Positions 11,865 to 23,900 of a DNA stretch of 45,511 nucleotides are shown in pieces. The position numbers were made by a program, and so were the translations under genes. The DNA is from Tubiluchus corallicola. Lineage: Eukaryota; Priapulida; Priapulimorpha; Priapulimorphida; Tubiluchidae. The stretch spans positions 13,646 to 59,156 of the forward strand of contig JAQGDQ010001152.1 in assembly GCA_030141605.1 (NCBI GenBank), read 5' to 3'. The notes under the pieces were generated by a model, which saw nothing but the letters and a program-made list of their open reading frames with translations, was not told the DNA's origin and did not search any database. Numbering within the stretch: position 1 is the first letter of the stretch; every line of letters begins with the position of its first letter.

Positions 11865-12883
11865 AAATTATTATTTTAACAAATTACCTAAATGGATGAT
11901 CTGGTCACGCAAGTTAAAGGAACATTCTGTAGATAAATGTTGGGCATAGCAGTTGGAAAACTCTCATTCTTTTTAAATTTAATACGCATACCTTTTACTT
12001 TGGTTCCACTGATATTTACAAAATTTACTCCATATTCTTCGTCATGTTTTTCACATACCTTGAGCATCATTTGTAATGCTCTGCAGGAAGGAGCTAGTAA
12101 ACTTAGGTCATCTGCATATACGAATGCACCATAGTAATCTCCAGCAATATTACAATCATAATATTTTCAAATGCCGGTATTTGCAACAACCCGGTATCAA
12201 TGTATATACTAAATAATGTTGGCGACAAAACTGCACCCTACCTGACACAGTTTCTTACTGTGATGATATCAAATCTATGCCCATTCTATGTGATATATAC
12301 ATTTTGGAATATATACATGTTTAACAAAAATATTAGCCATGGAAATTTTCTGTCTTTCAAAATTGCAATTAACTTCAAACATTTTTCGCTATCAAGTGCT
12401 TGATAGGGTCAAATACTATCCTATCTTATCAAATGTTTGACTCGCATCAAGTAATGCACAATAGGTCTAGTCCCCTATTTCAGTAATACTTGGCTGTCTC
12501 TTTCAGAACAAAACTGCACATTGTAGTTGACATTTTTGGCTTAAAACCGAATCGTAATTCTGAAGTAACAAGTTTATCAGAGTACTTTATAAGTATAATC
12601 CAGTCCAATAATATTTCAACTGCTGAAGCCGGAGCAACACGTCTATAGTTTGAACTATTTGTTACCATTTTTATCTTTAGGCACGGGTTGAACAGCGGCG
12701 GTTCTTGAGCGTACATTGATCAGTAAGCATGATTTAACACCATGTCAAACAACATGCAAATGTACACTAATATTTCATTGGGTGCATAAAGTATATGATC
12801 TGACATGAGCCCTAGAAATCCATCATTTTTTCTGTTTTTGATCGCACATTTTGCATTTACAATGTAATAGTTGTGCATGTATA
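11865..12883 (-). mobile_element. LINE reverse transcriptase remnant (3' part of split element)
   Basis: Broken minus-strand frames read in order through a jockey/CR1-like non-LTR reverse transcriptase. They run through a pre-RT stretch (GLMSDHILYAPNE, about 12800), NYRRVAPAS and FGFKPKMSTT (12480-12716), LLDASQTFDK (about 12440), a degraded GAVLSPTLFS-like motif (about 12230) and the catalytic YADDLSLLAPS (about 12110). The segment ends at an HLGN-like motif near 11870. Several stops and frameshifts make it a fossil. The 5' half of the same LINE resumes beyond the Gypsy insertion at 17807. Confidence 0.85.
12879..12883. repeat. Gypsy target-site duplication, left copy (GTATA)
   Basis: GTATA directly precedes the 5' LTR and recurs at 17802-17806 after the 3' LTR, two bases past its terminal CA. 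Removing the insertion and one copy rejoins the two LINE halves without loss. Confidence 0.7.
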
Positions 12884-13020
12884 TGTAGTGATTAGGAAAT
12901 AAAATGAGCCGAACTGCAATGTTTTCGTAGTAAAAGATGTGCTCGATTGAGGCACCAGGCAAAGATGAAAGAAATCAAGTTTATCTTGTAATTTTCTATA
13001 TTTTAGCCACAGTAGACACA
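12884..13020 (+). repeat. 5' LTR, 137 bp
   Basis: It begins TGTAGTGATTAGG and ends GTAGACACA, so it has TG...CA ends. It matches 17664-17799 with three substitutions and a one-base indel. It is unusually short for a Ty3/Gypsy LTR. Confidence 0.95.
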
Positions 13021-13024
13021 ACAT

Positions 13025-13038
13025 TGGCGCAGTCGACC
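13025..13038 (+). promoter_or_regulatory. Primer-binding site candidate
   Basis: TGGCGCAGTCGACC starts four bases after the 5' LTR. The leading TGG matches the complement of a tRNA 3' CCA end, the usual first-strand primer site. I could not assign the tRNA. Confidence 0.6.
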
Positions 13039-13097
13039 AAAAAAGACTGCATCAGGAAAATAATATAGAAATTCGACTAAGTATGATGTGAAATAGC

Positions 13098-13349
13098 ATG
13101 GCGGCCGACCGTCGATTAAACATCGCAGCATTTCAATACGCCACCGACCATTTAGCGCTCGGTAACGCATGGCGAGACTACATCGAAGATATAGAAAGGC
13201 AATTTCGTTACTTCCGTATTATAGAGGCCCAAGATAAGAAAGATGCCTTAATTATATATGGTGGTAAATATATAGCTCGCCTGGAAAAAAGCTTGCAAAC
13301 CCAATACAACCAGAAAATGCTGCAGACCGCAGAGATGTTTACGAGCAGT
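13098..13349 (+). pseudogene. gag, 5' part, before the frameshift
   Basis: The frame opens at an ATG 78 bases after the 5' LTR and runs 83 codons. It matches the N-terminal capsid-like part of Mag-type Gag (ALGNAWRDYIEDIERQF, then LIIYGGKYIARLEK). Similarity then jumps to another frame at about 13290-13300 near AAAAAAGCTTGC, so a one-base indel breaks gag there; the stop at 13347-13349 is downstream of the real break. A programmed shift is possible but less likely, because the position is inside Gag and not at a gag/pol boundary. Confidence 0.75.
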
Positions 13350-16300
13350 TGAAACATAAATTGACAGAACATTTCACACCAAGACAAAATAAGCATCATG
13401 GTTGTTATGTCTTTCTCAAAATGAGGCAAGCAGAAGGCGAATCAATAAATTCTTATGCAGCAAGACTGAGAGAGCAAGCAGCCAAATGTGAGTTTGAGCA
13501 AACAGAATCTGACAGAATATTGGAACATATAATTCAAACTGTCAGAAATGAGAACTTGGTGCAAAAGGCCATTAGTAAAACATGGACACTTGAACAATTC
13601 TTGGCAGAAGCAAACACGATCGATGACATACATAAGCAAATGAAAGAAATGAGGGCGCCACATACCAGCATTGCTGCTAAAGTTAGTGCACAATTATATA
13701 AGCACAAGCAAAATCCTCAGCCTACAGGGATAATATGTAGCTACTGTGGACTAGAAAATTCACACGAACCAGGGAAAAATTGCCCAGCCTTTGGGAAGAC
13801 ATGTAAAAAATGCCACAAAAAGAATCACTTTGCCAGTGTTTGCAAAAGTGGTCAGCGTAAACCTTCAGCAAGCAGATATAATACACTAGATAACAAGAAA
13901 CCATGTGGTAATAGACCCAGTAATTATGGACTACTCCGAAAGAAACAAAACAGAAAAAGCTTCGTGCGGAAAGCTGATAAAGAACCACTTAGAAATCAGG
14001 AAATGTCATCCAGCACAAGCAGCGATGAAGAGCATTATATAAATAAAGCAAGTGTTAAAATTCGACAAGCAAAACAAACCAGTGATGCAAAGAAGTGTGT
14101 TGCTATGCAGATTGAAAATGTGCAGTTGTACATGGAACCAGATAGTGGTGCTGATGTAAACATAATGGATGAACATCAGTTTAAGACATTCAAGAAGAGA
14201 GTGGATAAGCAGATACATTTAAAGGCGAGTGATATAAAATTGAACACGTTACAACATAAGTTAGAAGTCAAAGGTGAATTTGAAGCCACAATCTGTATTC
14301 CAACTTGCAGGGTAAAAGCAAAATTTATTGTGATCCATGGTCACATGCAGTCACCACCACTTATATCTAGAAAGACACTCACAGATTTGGGGATGCTGAA
14401 AATAGACCCAAAAGGCGAACTGGCACAACAGAGTGGTCAGCAAAGGAATATGGTTCACAACATTAAAATGGACACAGTTTTGAATCATGATAACCGTAAG
14501 AAGATAGAAAAAATATTAACTGAGCATAGCAGCATATTTGAGGGTATTGGTACAATCAGAGATAAAATAAACGACAGAGAAATTTTTGCACAATTCCATA
14601 TGAAGGAAGATGCAATACCAGTCGCACAGAAGCCGCGTCATGTACCATACTTTCTGCAGGAACCACTCCGGAAATGGTTTGATCAAGGTGCACAAAATGA
14701 CATCTTTGAGAAAGTGCCAGATGATGAACCAATTATGTGGTGTTCTCCATTAGTGGTACAACCTAAGCCAAAATACAGAAAAGAAACAGTTTTAGAACCG
14801 CATATGATTAGAGCTTCGGTAGACATGAGGGTGCCAAACAAAAGCATGGAGAGAAGCCGAATTACCCAAGCACCGGTAGTGGAAGATTTCATATATAAAT
14901 TCCATGATTGTACAGTTTGGTCAAAATTGGATCTCAAGCAGGGATATCATCAGCTCGTGTTGCATCCTGATTCAAGGAACATAGGAACCTTCAGTACCCC
15001 GTGGGGAAATTATCGACCTAAAAGGCTGATCTTTGGGGCAAAAGCGGCTCAAGATGCATTTGATGAAGTTATGCAGCGTATTTTTGCGCCTATACGCAGT
15101 TGTCTGAATCAGAGAGATGACATCTTAATCGGAGGCAAGGATGTGGAAGAACACAATCAAGCATTACAGCAGGTGATAAAACGTGCAAAGGAATTTGGCA
15201 TAACATTCAATAGAGACAAATGCGAATTCGGAAAGTCGGAAATAGAATTTTATGGATATAAATTCAGTGCGTCAGGCCTGAAACCGAGTCCAGAAAAAGT
15301 AGAAGCTATTAAATACTGTAAAGAGCCCGAAGACAAAATAGCAGTTAGAAGTTTCTTGGGAATGACATCTTATTTATCTAAATTCATCCCAAGATATGCA
15401 GCAATTTCGAAACCATTACGTGACTTGACACATAAGAACACTAGGTTTCACTGGGGTTCGAAAGAAAGAAATGCATTCCAGAATTTAAATGATAGCATTA
15501 CAAGTGAAGACACTATTGCATTTTTTGATCCGATGAAGCCAATCATGATGAGAGTAGAAGCAAGTTTTGGTGAAGGCCTAGCAGCGGCACTATTCCAAAA
15601 ACATGAGACAGCATGGAAACCGGTTCATTTCATCTCAAGAGCTCTCACAGATCCTGAAACTAGATATGGTCAGACTGAAAAAGATGCCTTAAGTGTCAAA
15701 TGGGGTAAAGACAGATTCAGAAGTTACTTGATTGGTGCTCCGAGATTTACTATCGTAACAAGCCACAAACCGTTGCTACCAATGTTTAACAAACCAACAG
15801 CAAAAGTGCCACCTCGCATCATGAAGTGGGTTATGGATATGCAAGACGTAGATTTCGAGTTGGTATATGAACCAGGAAAAGATGACAAAGATCCCCTCGA
15901 TTTCTTATCATGCCACCCATTACCAATAAAGGGCAATAGGTCTACTGAGAAAATCATTGCATCAGTCATAGAGAGAAAATATTCTAAGACAATGATCAGT
16001 CAAATACAGCAAGCTACAGAAGAAGATCCGATACTGACGATGATAGCTGTTACCATTAAAGAAGACAAATGGGAACAAAACAAAAATGAACTGAGTGAAT
16101 ATTATCCTATTAGGCACGAAATATACATAGCAAATGGATTGATATTCAGAATGGAACAGATTATTGTGCCAACAATTTTGCAGACAGACATCATAAAAGA
16201 AGCACACAAGGGACACTTGGGAGCAACCAAGATAAAGCAACGGCTCCGTGAGAAGTATTGGTTTCCACAAATGAACGAGATGGTGGATACTGTCCTGAAA

Positions 16301-16747
16301 CATTGTTTCTCTTGTCAAGTTGTCACACAACAACACCGGAAAGAACCAATCAAACCGTCAATCATTCCTGAGAAGCCATGGGAGGTAATATCAGCTGATT
16401 TTGGAGGCCCATATCCTGATGGACATTACAATTTTATTGTAGTTGACAAACGAACAAGATACCCAGAGGTAGAAACTATTCCATCAACGAGTTTTAAGCA
16501 TACAAAGATAAAACTAAAGAAAATGTTTGCACAACATGGTGTACCAGAGAAGCTAGAAACTGACAATGGACCACCATTTAACTCCATTGAATTTAGACAG
16601 TTTGCAGAAGATGAGGGTTTTACTCATCGCCGTATCACACCGCTACACCCAAGAGCCAATGGAGAAGCTGAAAAGTTTATGCAACTAGTAAACAAAACAG
16701 AGAAGATAGCACAGGTAGAAAACCAGGACAGAGAAATCGCAATTTAG
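13295..16747 (+). pseudogene. gag C-terminus plus pol (PR-RT-RH-IN), frameshifted at both ends
   Basis: One open frame of 1132 codons is counted from the ATG at 13349; Gag similarity begins upstream of it. Features by residue: two zinc knuckles at about 130-165 (the second is CKKCHKKNHFASVC), aspartic protease DSGA at about 265, reverse transcriptase at about 430-700 with SKLDLKQGYHQL and RDDIL (both acidic sites present), and RNase H at about 730-860. Integrase has an HHCC finger at about 950-985 and D, D, E at SADFGG, TDNGPP and NGEAEK. In RNase H the usual VDAS and TDHKPL read VEAS and TSHKPL, so two conserved acidic positions are altered. The frame stops at 16745-16747 within integrase, where similarity moves to another frame. 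Proteins of this kind copy and insert the element. Confidence 0.9.
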
Positions 16748-17385
16748 ACATGCTTACAGTATATCGGGATACACCACATCCCGCAACATGCGTCTCACCT
16801 TACAAAGCATTGAATAATCGAAATGTTAGAACCAATCTATGCTACCAATCGCCAGATGGAGGAAAAGAATACCAGGATGTAGAAATAGATCAGAATGATA
16901 AAGAATATAAGTCCAAAATGAAGAATGTAGGAAGAACCAACAAACATACACTAATGCTAGGAGATTACGTCTTAGTGAAACAGAGGAAAATTAACAAATG
17001 GACACCTCCATTCGAACCAATTTTATACACTATTACAGACATAAAAGGATCCCAAATGACAGCTAGGAGAACCACAGATGGGAAGGAAATCACACGTGAT
17101 GCATCGCATTTTAAACTTGTCAATATGCTAATGAACATGGCAGAGAACATAGTTACAGAAGACAAACGTGAAGAATACATAACACGATTCCAGAAAAAAT
17201 CTGATTTGAACCAACAGCCTATTCACACAGAAGATGGTTGTTCACCGATTGGCGAATCGCATAAACAGTCTAACACCACTTGTGATACCAATGATACTGC
17301 AGAAGAAAGTTCCGTGGAAGGAGTACGGCGATCTAATCGACAGAAACTTCTACCCAGAAAATTTCAAGACTTTGTAATGACGTAA
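16735..17385 (+). pseudogene. pol, integrase C-terminal part, other frame
   Basis: After the break at about 16735-16747 the integrase continues in another frame with VYRDTPHPATCVSPYKAL, a typical post-DDE helix region. An SH3-like C-terminal stretch (LGDYVLVKQRKINKW, then DASHFKLV) follows, and finally a basic tail with RRSNRQ before the stop. It ends about 280 bp before the 3' LTR. It is part of the same pol gene and not an independent gene. Confidence 0.85.
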
Positions 17386-17645
17386 AGTTACAAGATCAAG
17401 ATGAAAAAAGTTTGGTTATCAAATGTTACATGTGAATCAGATTACTCAGTTACATTTATCTACATTGTATTACATTTAATTGAAACAAAAGAATTACAGT
17501 AGCAAACAATTTTTTTGTTATATCAGAATATTTTAAGTAAGCTTAATCCAAGACTGATTTGTATCAGGTTTGAGTTCGATACTATGTTGTTCAAATTCAA
17601 GTTTGAAATTTTGTTTATTGTTACTCATTTTATGTTCTTTTTCTC

Positions 17646-17660
17646 AAAAAAAATGGGAAG
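17646..17660 (+). promoter_or_regulatory. Polypurine tract candidate
   Basis: AAAAAAAATGGGAAG lies three bases before the 3' LTR, where plus-strand priming occurs in LTR elements. A T interrupts the purine run. Confidence 0.65.
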
Positions 17661-17663
17661 TAA

Positions 17664-17799
17664 TGTAGTGATTAGGAAATAAAATGAGCCGAACTGCGAT
17701 GTTTTCGTAGTAAACGATGTGCTCGATTGAGGCACCAGGCAAAGATGAAAGAAATCAAGTTTATCTTGTAATTTACTATATTTAGCCACAGTAGACACA
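17664..17799 (+). repeat. 3' LTR, 136 bp
   Basis: This is a direct repeat of 12884-13020 with the same TG...CA ends. GTATA follows at 17802-17806. Confidence 0.95.
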
Positions 17800-17806
17800 A
17801 AGTATA

Positions 17807-18905
17807 GTTAGCAGTCTTCAATTTATTCTTCAAATCATTTGGAAATTAAGTTAACTTGCTGTAGTCGTAATGCTGTGTTGTATAATATCTTCAAATTTTT
17901 GAGCAAAATGTTCTACTATATCTTTTGAACCTGATACTGCATTAACGCATGACACTCTAGGCGATTTTGAATCCTTATATTTTTTAGTTTTACTAAAAAG
18001 ATCTCTTTGTCTGTTTCCAAACCTTGCTTTTACCGTCTTTTCATTTTTTAATTTAATTTGGTTTTTCATGGTCTGATGTGCAACATAGTGATATTTTGCT
18101 CTTGCATTTCTCATTACATCAGCGATTACATCAGTTTGGTCTGCCACAACTATCCTAAATACTATGCCATAGCAGTGATTTGTGCTTAGCCTCTTCGCAC
18201 TCATCATTCCACCCAACAATCTATCAAATTCAACGTTTGGGATACCATTTGTCTATACATATTCATATCTGCCTGGGGAGCTTCGTACCATATACTGGTT
18301 TGTTCTCAAATATGGGACTATGATCTTATGTTTTTATGCTGCTGTGATTAACTGATAAACTAGTTAAAATGTCTTCAGAATTATAATACTTTGTCATACA
18401 AAAATGGTTAATCAGTGACGTAGCTAAATTGAACATAATTAACACACGAGAAATCAATGCTATGTCGTTCGTGATTATTTCGTCTTACAAAAGAATGATC
18501 ATCTATAAATGTAAGCAAGGTTTTACCGGTACTTTGTAGGTTACTACAAAAAAATGTTTTCTAATCCCATCCACAAATTACAAGGTCTGAAACCCGCCAA
18601 ATTTATAATATGTGTATCCCTTATTTCGTTTAAATAATAATTAAAAGATTCCACACCACGACTGTTGTTTGCACCTAAGTCACAAGGCATGTAACAGTTT
18701 GCTATAAGTAAGCGTTTATCTCCTATGTTTAAAATTACAGTGCAAACTCTTTTACTATCATAATTAATCACAGTAATATATCTATTGAGGCCAGATTTGT
18801 CTAAAATTGCGCACCCACCATATGGGCGTCCTTTCAAGACATCTCGATTTGTATTCATACTACTTACTGCATGAAAATTACTGCAAAAATATTTAGCAAA
18901 AAGAT
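17807..18905 (-). mobile_element. LINE remnant (5' part: endonuclease and linker)
   Basis: The minus-strand frame at 18858-18544 resembles an apurinic-type LINE endonuclease (DVLKGRPYGGCAIL, then DKRLLIANCYMPCD and HIINLAG). The frame at 18219-17851 matches the linker between endonuclease and reverse transcriptase (RARAKYHYVAHQTMKNQ, then CVNAVSGSKDI). Its reverse transcriptase lies across the Gypsy insertion at 12883-11865, same strand and order. Stops and frameshifts are present and the element is 5'-truncated near a (TA)n tract at 18918-18936. Confidence 0.85.
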
Positions 18906-18917
18906 TACCGCAAATAG

Positions 18918-18936
18918 ATATATATATATATACAGT
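18918..18936. repeat. (TA)n microsatellite
   Basis: A short run of TA dinucleotides lies just beyond the 5' end of the LINE remnant. Confidence 0.9.
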
Positions 18937-19045
18937 ACTGCAAAAACATTATCAAAAACAGATCTAGATTTAAGGGATGATGCATCGTAGACGGTGACGA
19001 TGGACAGCAATGCATGGCATCAACAGGTGGGTACGTATCAGTATG

Positions 19046-19660
19046 GGTGGCCGAGTGGTTAAGGTAACCAACTGGGTGCTACTCTGCTTATACAGCCCGA
19101 GTTTGAATCTTACGGCCACCTGTACCGGCGCGAACTGTTGTTATTCGTGTTATTAATTTTCTTATTTGTGGCGTCTCAGTGTTGTTGTATTCGTTAAGAA
19201 TCCATTATAGTATCCTATGGCTAATGTTGTTTGTTGCCCCAGCGACTGTAAGTGCGAGAGACGCCTCTACATGTGAACGTTCCATTGGAGTGATCGAAAT
19301 CACCAGTGCGGTATTTGGGTTCATACGCTCACATGCGTAGTAGCACGACTGCGGTATGTGGTCTAGTCTGGCAAACAGTGCCCAGTCTCAGGATTCTGAC
19401 TACGAACAAAGTTACGGATCCAGTTGACCGTTGGAAAAGTTCAAGTTTGTTTCATTGACCAAAAACAAATCGTTGCGACCATTTCGATGCGATTTGTGTA
19501 CTCTGAAACCACTATCAACGTAGTATATAGTTTTTTGCTGGATTACTGCTATGTTTACCTATCTGAAAGGCAGATTTCTTTTATTCTAGAATTCTGCATG
19601 CCCAATGTTTACAACAGATGTGACGAGTATAATTATGATGATGATGCGTGACTCGTGATG
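19046..19660 (+). mobile_element. tRNA-like head with GC-richer tail, probable SINE
   Basis: 19046-19120 looks like a tRNA. The ends GGTGGCC and GGCCACC form a perfect 7-bp acceptor stem. TGGCCGAGTGG matches a pol III A box, and GAGTTTGAATCTT is a weakened B box. The T stem and anticodon stem do not pair well and the length is about 75 nt, so it is not a convincing functional tRNA. A non-tRNA body follows; its last part (about 19526-19650) recurs in the palindrome arm at about 30515-30650. This supports a dispersed SINE-like repeat. Confidence 0.5.
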
Positions 19661-20284
19661 CGTTCATTACAGCAACAGCACATAATCATGTATGATAACA
19701 CCGAGGAAGCGGCTCGTCAACTACACTTTGGCTTGCTTTCGTTCTCGAACGTCATAACACATTGAAACAGACTCCTTTCTGGCCTTTGCCGCTTTCAGTT
19801 TAGAAAGCGAAATGAGTGAAATTGTGCTAAAATTTAAACTCCTAATAAATGAAACGATAATAATAAAATAAATAATTATTGTTGTAAATCGTTATCTATG
19901 TTTGGCAAACAGTGCATATTTTATTCAAAATGTTGCCGGTTCTAGTATTGTAATATTTTAGGCCCTGTTGGAAACCTTATGGATTACATTTTGTAATATT
20001 AATTATTTTAATTTAGCACTTATTATTATTAAATTGATTAAAATGTTAAGAAAACTGACACCTTCAGAAAAAAAACTGAAGCTGCTCTGCATAATTACTT
20101 TACTGGTAAAAACTAACAAATATATTGGCTCTAAAAAGCATGACTCGAGCTTGTGAAAACAGCAATGTTTGATAATAGTGCCGGTTTATCATGTAATTAG
20201 TAGTGTCAGCCCAGAGTACTTTTGAATTAAATCGAACTTGCTGTACACAAAAACCAATTTATACAAATTAAATAAATTTATAAA
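19661..20284. other. AT-rich intergenic, no gene recognised
   Basis: No coding similarity, RNA gene or clear repeat structure was seen in this AT-rich stretch. Confidence 0.5.
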
Positions 20285-20790
20285 GGCAATAGTGAGAAAT
20301 CTAGTTACCGCCCTATTAGTATGCTGCCAATCGTAAGTAAAATTTTCTACGTCATACTAAATTTAATGAGCATTTGTTACATTTCTTGGACAATAATGAT
20401 CATCTAGCTATTGTAAAGTACGGCTTTTGCTCTTCTCGCTCCACTACTCATTTTTTTTAATTCCTGAGAACATAAATAAAATTTAGAACTCCAAGACAAC
20501 GGTAGGTTAAAACCTGTGACATCTCAATGCTTTTGACAAGTATGGCACAGAGGTCAACTTCATAGACCTTACTCATATGGCACTATAGGTTGCAATATAT
20601 CTCAGTCATCGCAATTTGCAAGTTTTTATCACGACAGTCTTTATCTGTATATGAAATCCACGATGGTGTTCCTCAAACGCCTGTAACAGCTCCTGTCTTG
20701 TTTCTGCTATTTAGCAACAACCTGCCAGAATTCTCTAAGTTTGTTATCTATGCTGATGGTAATGAATTGTGCTTAAATTTTTATTGAAGC
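20285..20790 (+). mobile_element. LINE reverse transcriptase fragment
   Basis: Broken plus-strand frames show SYRPISMLPIVSKIF at about 20300, YGFCSSRSTT at about 20420 and a C-terminal block GVPQTPVTAPVLFLLFSNNL with YADG at about 20660-20760. These are successive non-LTR reverse transcriptase motifs. The catalytic YADD is mutated to YADG and the frames are interrupted, so it is a fossil. Orientation is opposite to the larger LINE at 11865-18905. Confidence 0.75.
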
Positions 20791-20955
20791 TTCAAATGAA
20801 GTAGTTCATCAAATAAGATTAAAACAATTTTTTTAATTTTATTACGAAAACACGAATGTGTTTTTGTGTGGTCAGTATGTATTACAGTATATACATATAA
20901 TAATTTATAATTATAATTATATAAATTACAACAGTGGTTAAAATAATAACATTTG

Positions 20956-23900
20956 TTAAGTAATATGTACAAAAGCGTGTTGTTGCACTGCAATCTGCTG
21001 TTTTATGGAAACCTCTTGTTTGGAAATATTGTCTTGAGTTATCTCTTCATGGCAAGTGTGCCACAATTTTGCGAGCACACGTTCCATATTTGTGGCATAA
21101 ACTGTGTGTGAAGGTAGAGTGTTTCGAAATACCTGCGAAAAAAGTATTAAAGACTAGTCAGTGCACAAAAATGTAGTAAAAGCATCAGAAACTGTTTAAT
21201 ACTTACAAAATTAATATTGTAATACGAGCAAAATGCCATTTATTCCTCCCCCCTCATTGTAATGGTTTGGTCCATCAAGAAGCCATTACATAACAGTGTT
21301 GGATGCTAGCGGTAAAACCACCACTACAGAATGGGCTGATTGGTTTAACATGCTGAAGAGCAGGTGTGACTATCAACACAGCACTGTTCCACAGAATCAG
21401 GGAGCACACTGGATAAAGTTTTCTGACAAGTTTATTTAATAAAATTTGTCTTTTTTCCTAACTCTCTTTTCTAAATGACTAACAGCCACGCTTGGTAAAT
21501 ATTAGAGTAATTTATTAAATGAATTGCATATTGTGTTAGTGATCAGCAAGTGAAAGGAACTGCTTAGTTTTGTTGTTTCTTATTACTGTGCATGTTCATT
21601 GAGTAAGGAGCAATGATTTGAGAATAAACATCAATGCCAACTAGTAAGCATTTTTAACCGTGTCAAAAGCTGTACTAGGAATTTGCTTTCGTGACAGCAG
21701 ATACTTTATGTGGTAGCTTTGTTTTTCAAATAAAAAATGTTTTTCAAAATATCATGTATGTAAATAAATAAATACATGTACTGTTGTGCTTCACATTAAA
21801 AACATCAGTGAACTCGGAACATGTCACTTTTCACCAGTGGTCCTCAAGTCAAGGCTCTGAAGGGCACAGTGGTGCCTCCATTGAATGAGATACCAATTTT
21901 CTGACAAGTGACCAGTCACCTATCTAATTATTAACTAAGTCTTGTGTTGATTTTCTTTGCAAGCACGCACACACAAGTTGACCACACTGATATTTTCTTC
22001 CCCAGTTATTGCCAAGTTTCAGAAAGTTGAAAAAAAAATTACAATCAATAGCACTTTCAAACCAATTTTAAGGAACGTACAAATTAATAAAAGTTTAGTT
22101 TTGTAGAAACAAGTGAAACCTAACAGAAGCATTTTGTATATTGTCCAACAGTGTGAACTGAAAAAGGAGGTAAAAATGCACGAGGCAGAAATTCCTCTAA
22201 TTGGGATTTGAACCCACAACTTTCACATGCAAATTCTAGTGCGATAACTCACTAGATTATCTCGGTTGCACTAGCTTCACTCGTTTATCAATCACTATAG
22301 TTGAAGCACGACACATGATTTGGGAACGTACGAAAACGCCACAGGAAAAAAGGCACAGTTAAAATGGCACAGGAAAAAATACTACTAAACAGCAACTCTT
22401 ACTGATGAAATGAAGCCAGAAATTTGGTCATGATGGTCATGTTATGAACTTCAAAAAATGTCCATAATCTGACATCCTACCTGTAAGGTGTCCAACAAGT
22501 CATACATATTGATAGGATGATTTGAAGAGGAATAGCTTCTGCCACAAGAAAGATGAAAAGCTGCTTCATCTTCACCCATTTCAACCAAAGGCCTGGCAAC
22601 TGGAACTTGCATTGCTTGCTGGGACACTTCTGCTACTTCACTGAAAACATCAAGTTTCTATTCACACAATGTTTAAAGAAAAATAGTACCGAATCTTATG
22701 CCATAACTAACAACGATCTATGGTCTAATATAATGGGATAAAAGGCAATGTATTGGTTTTTCAGAATGACTTTATTTAAGAATAATTGCCTCAGAAACCC
22801 AATTTATCTGTCTCTCTGAAACAGGCACTGTAAAGATCGGCAGAATAAAAAGCACGGTCATAATTTTGGGACAATTAGGGCTGGAAAATCTTTGTGCGCT
22901 GATGGACATAGTCCGAGGGATACTTTTCCTGGCAGAAAGACACAAACTTTGATGACAAAATATTTTTCCTCAAAATGTTATCGAAAAATTAAAAGTTTTC
23001 TCTCTGCATTAGCAAATTTGCAGAACTGCTCCACACTCTAATATTCATCAAGTTACAATATGATCATTGCTCGAGGTAATAGTTTTTCAATGTGATACTC
23101 AAAATAGGGTACTCAATACTCAAAATAGGTACTGTGTCATACTCAAAAACTTAGCAGCAGCAGCAGAACAGTCAGATGTAATTAGGTGTGCATGTGCATA
23201 ACTGAAACTTGTGGTGATCTTGTTCTATAAATAAGCCTGCTGCTAAGAAAATAAGATATACCGTTACCTAGTTACCAACCAGTACAAGTCACCTGCTAAT
23301 ATCTTACAAACATCATGGAGTAATTACTTTATGACACTCGATACTTGCTTCAGTAGTTAAGCAACATCAGACATAAGAAAAGCCAAGATGAGTGAAATAC
23401 GTTGCAAAATAATTTTCAAGTTGTATCCTAGCAAAGTATAATTCTAAGAAATTTTGAGGAACAGTATCTAACACAAGGAAAAATTATCTTGCTAAGCATC
23501 ACTGTTTTAAATTACTTAACACCATGTGTGCTTAGTATGTATATAGACTACTAATTAACACTATGAGTGAGCATGTAACAATAAGTGAAATAATGTTTGA
23601 AGATAGCAACTGTATTGCCAATGGAAATACATGTAATACATAGAAAATTCTAATAAAAATGATCTCGGCACAGTGAACCAAGACCTTAAGGCATCATGTA
23701 GCTTGCTGGTAATTGTTATTTAAAAATCTTCTTTTAGAAAACATATTCCGCCCAAAAATTGAACAGTTGTTGCTTCCAGACAGCAACTTAAAAAATTAAG
23801 TAATTTTTAAGTAAAAAATTAGGTAATTTTTTAAAGTAAATAAACACTTTTGAAATTTGAACAGTAGTCTATCGCAGCTCAAGTCCTTGGTTCAAGCCTC

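Larger units (their letters stand above)
12884..17801 (+). mobile_element. Ty3/Gypsy (Mag-like) LTR retrotransposon, degraded
   Basis: A 4.9-kb element lies between two near-identical 137-bp LTRs, with GTATA target duplications on both sides. Internal order is primer-binding site, gag with zinc knuckles, protease, reverse transcriptase, RNase H, integrase and polypurine tract. There is no env-like frame. The gag-pol arrangement and integrase sequence look Mag-like by eye; a phylogeny was not possible. Two frameshifts and lost RNase H acidic residues mean this copy is not intact. LTR divergence of about 2-3% suggests a moderately recent insertion. It sits inside an older minus-strand LINE, in the opposite orientation. 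Confidence 0.93.

Noticed and set aside
13347-13349. Programmed frameshift or stop as a true gag terminus
   Set aside because: Gag similarity continues in the other frame across this point, so a simple indel is the better explanation.
22199-22269. Functional tRNA gene
   Set aside because: The B box is good but the anticodon and T stems do not pair properly; a SINE head is more likely.
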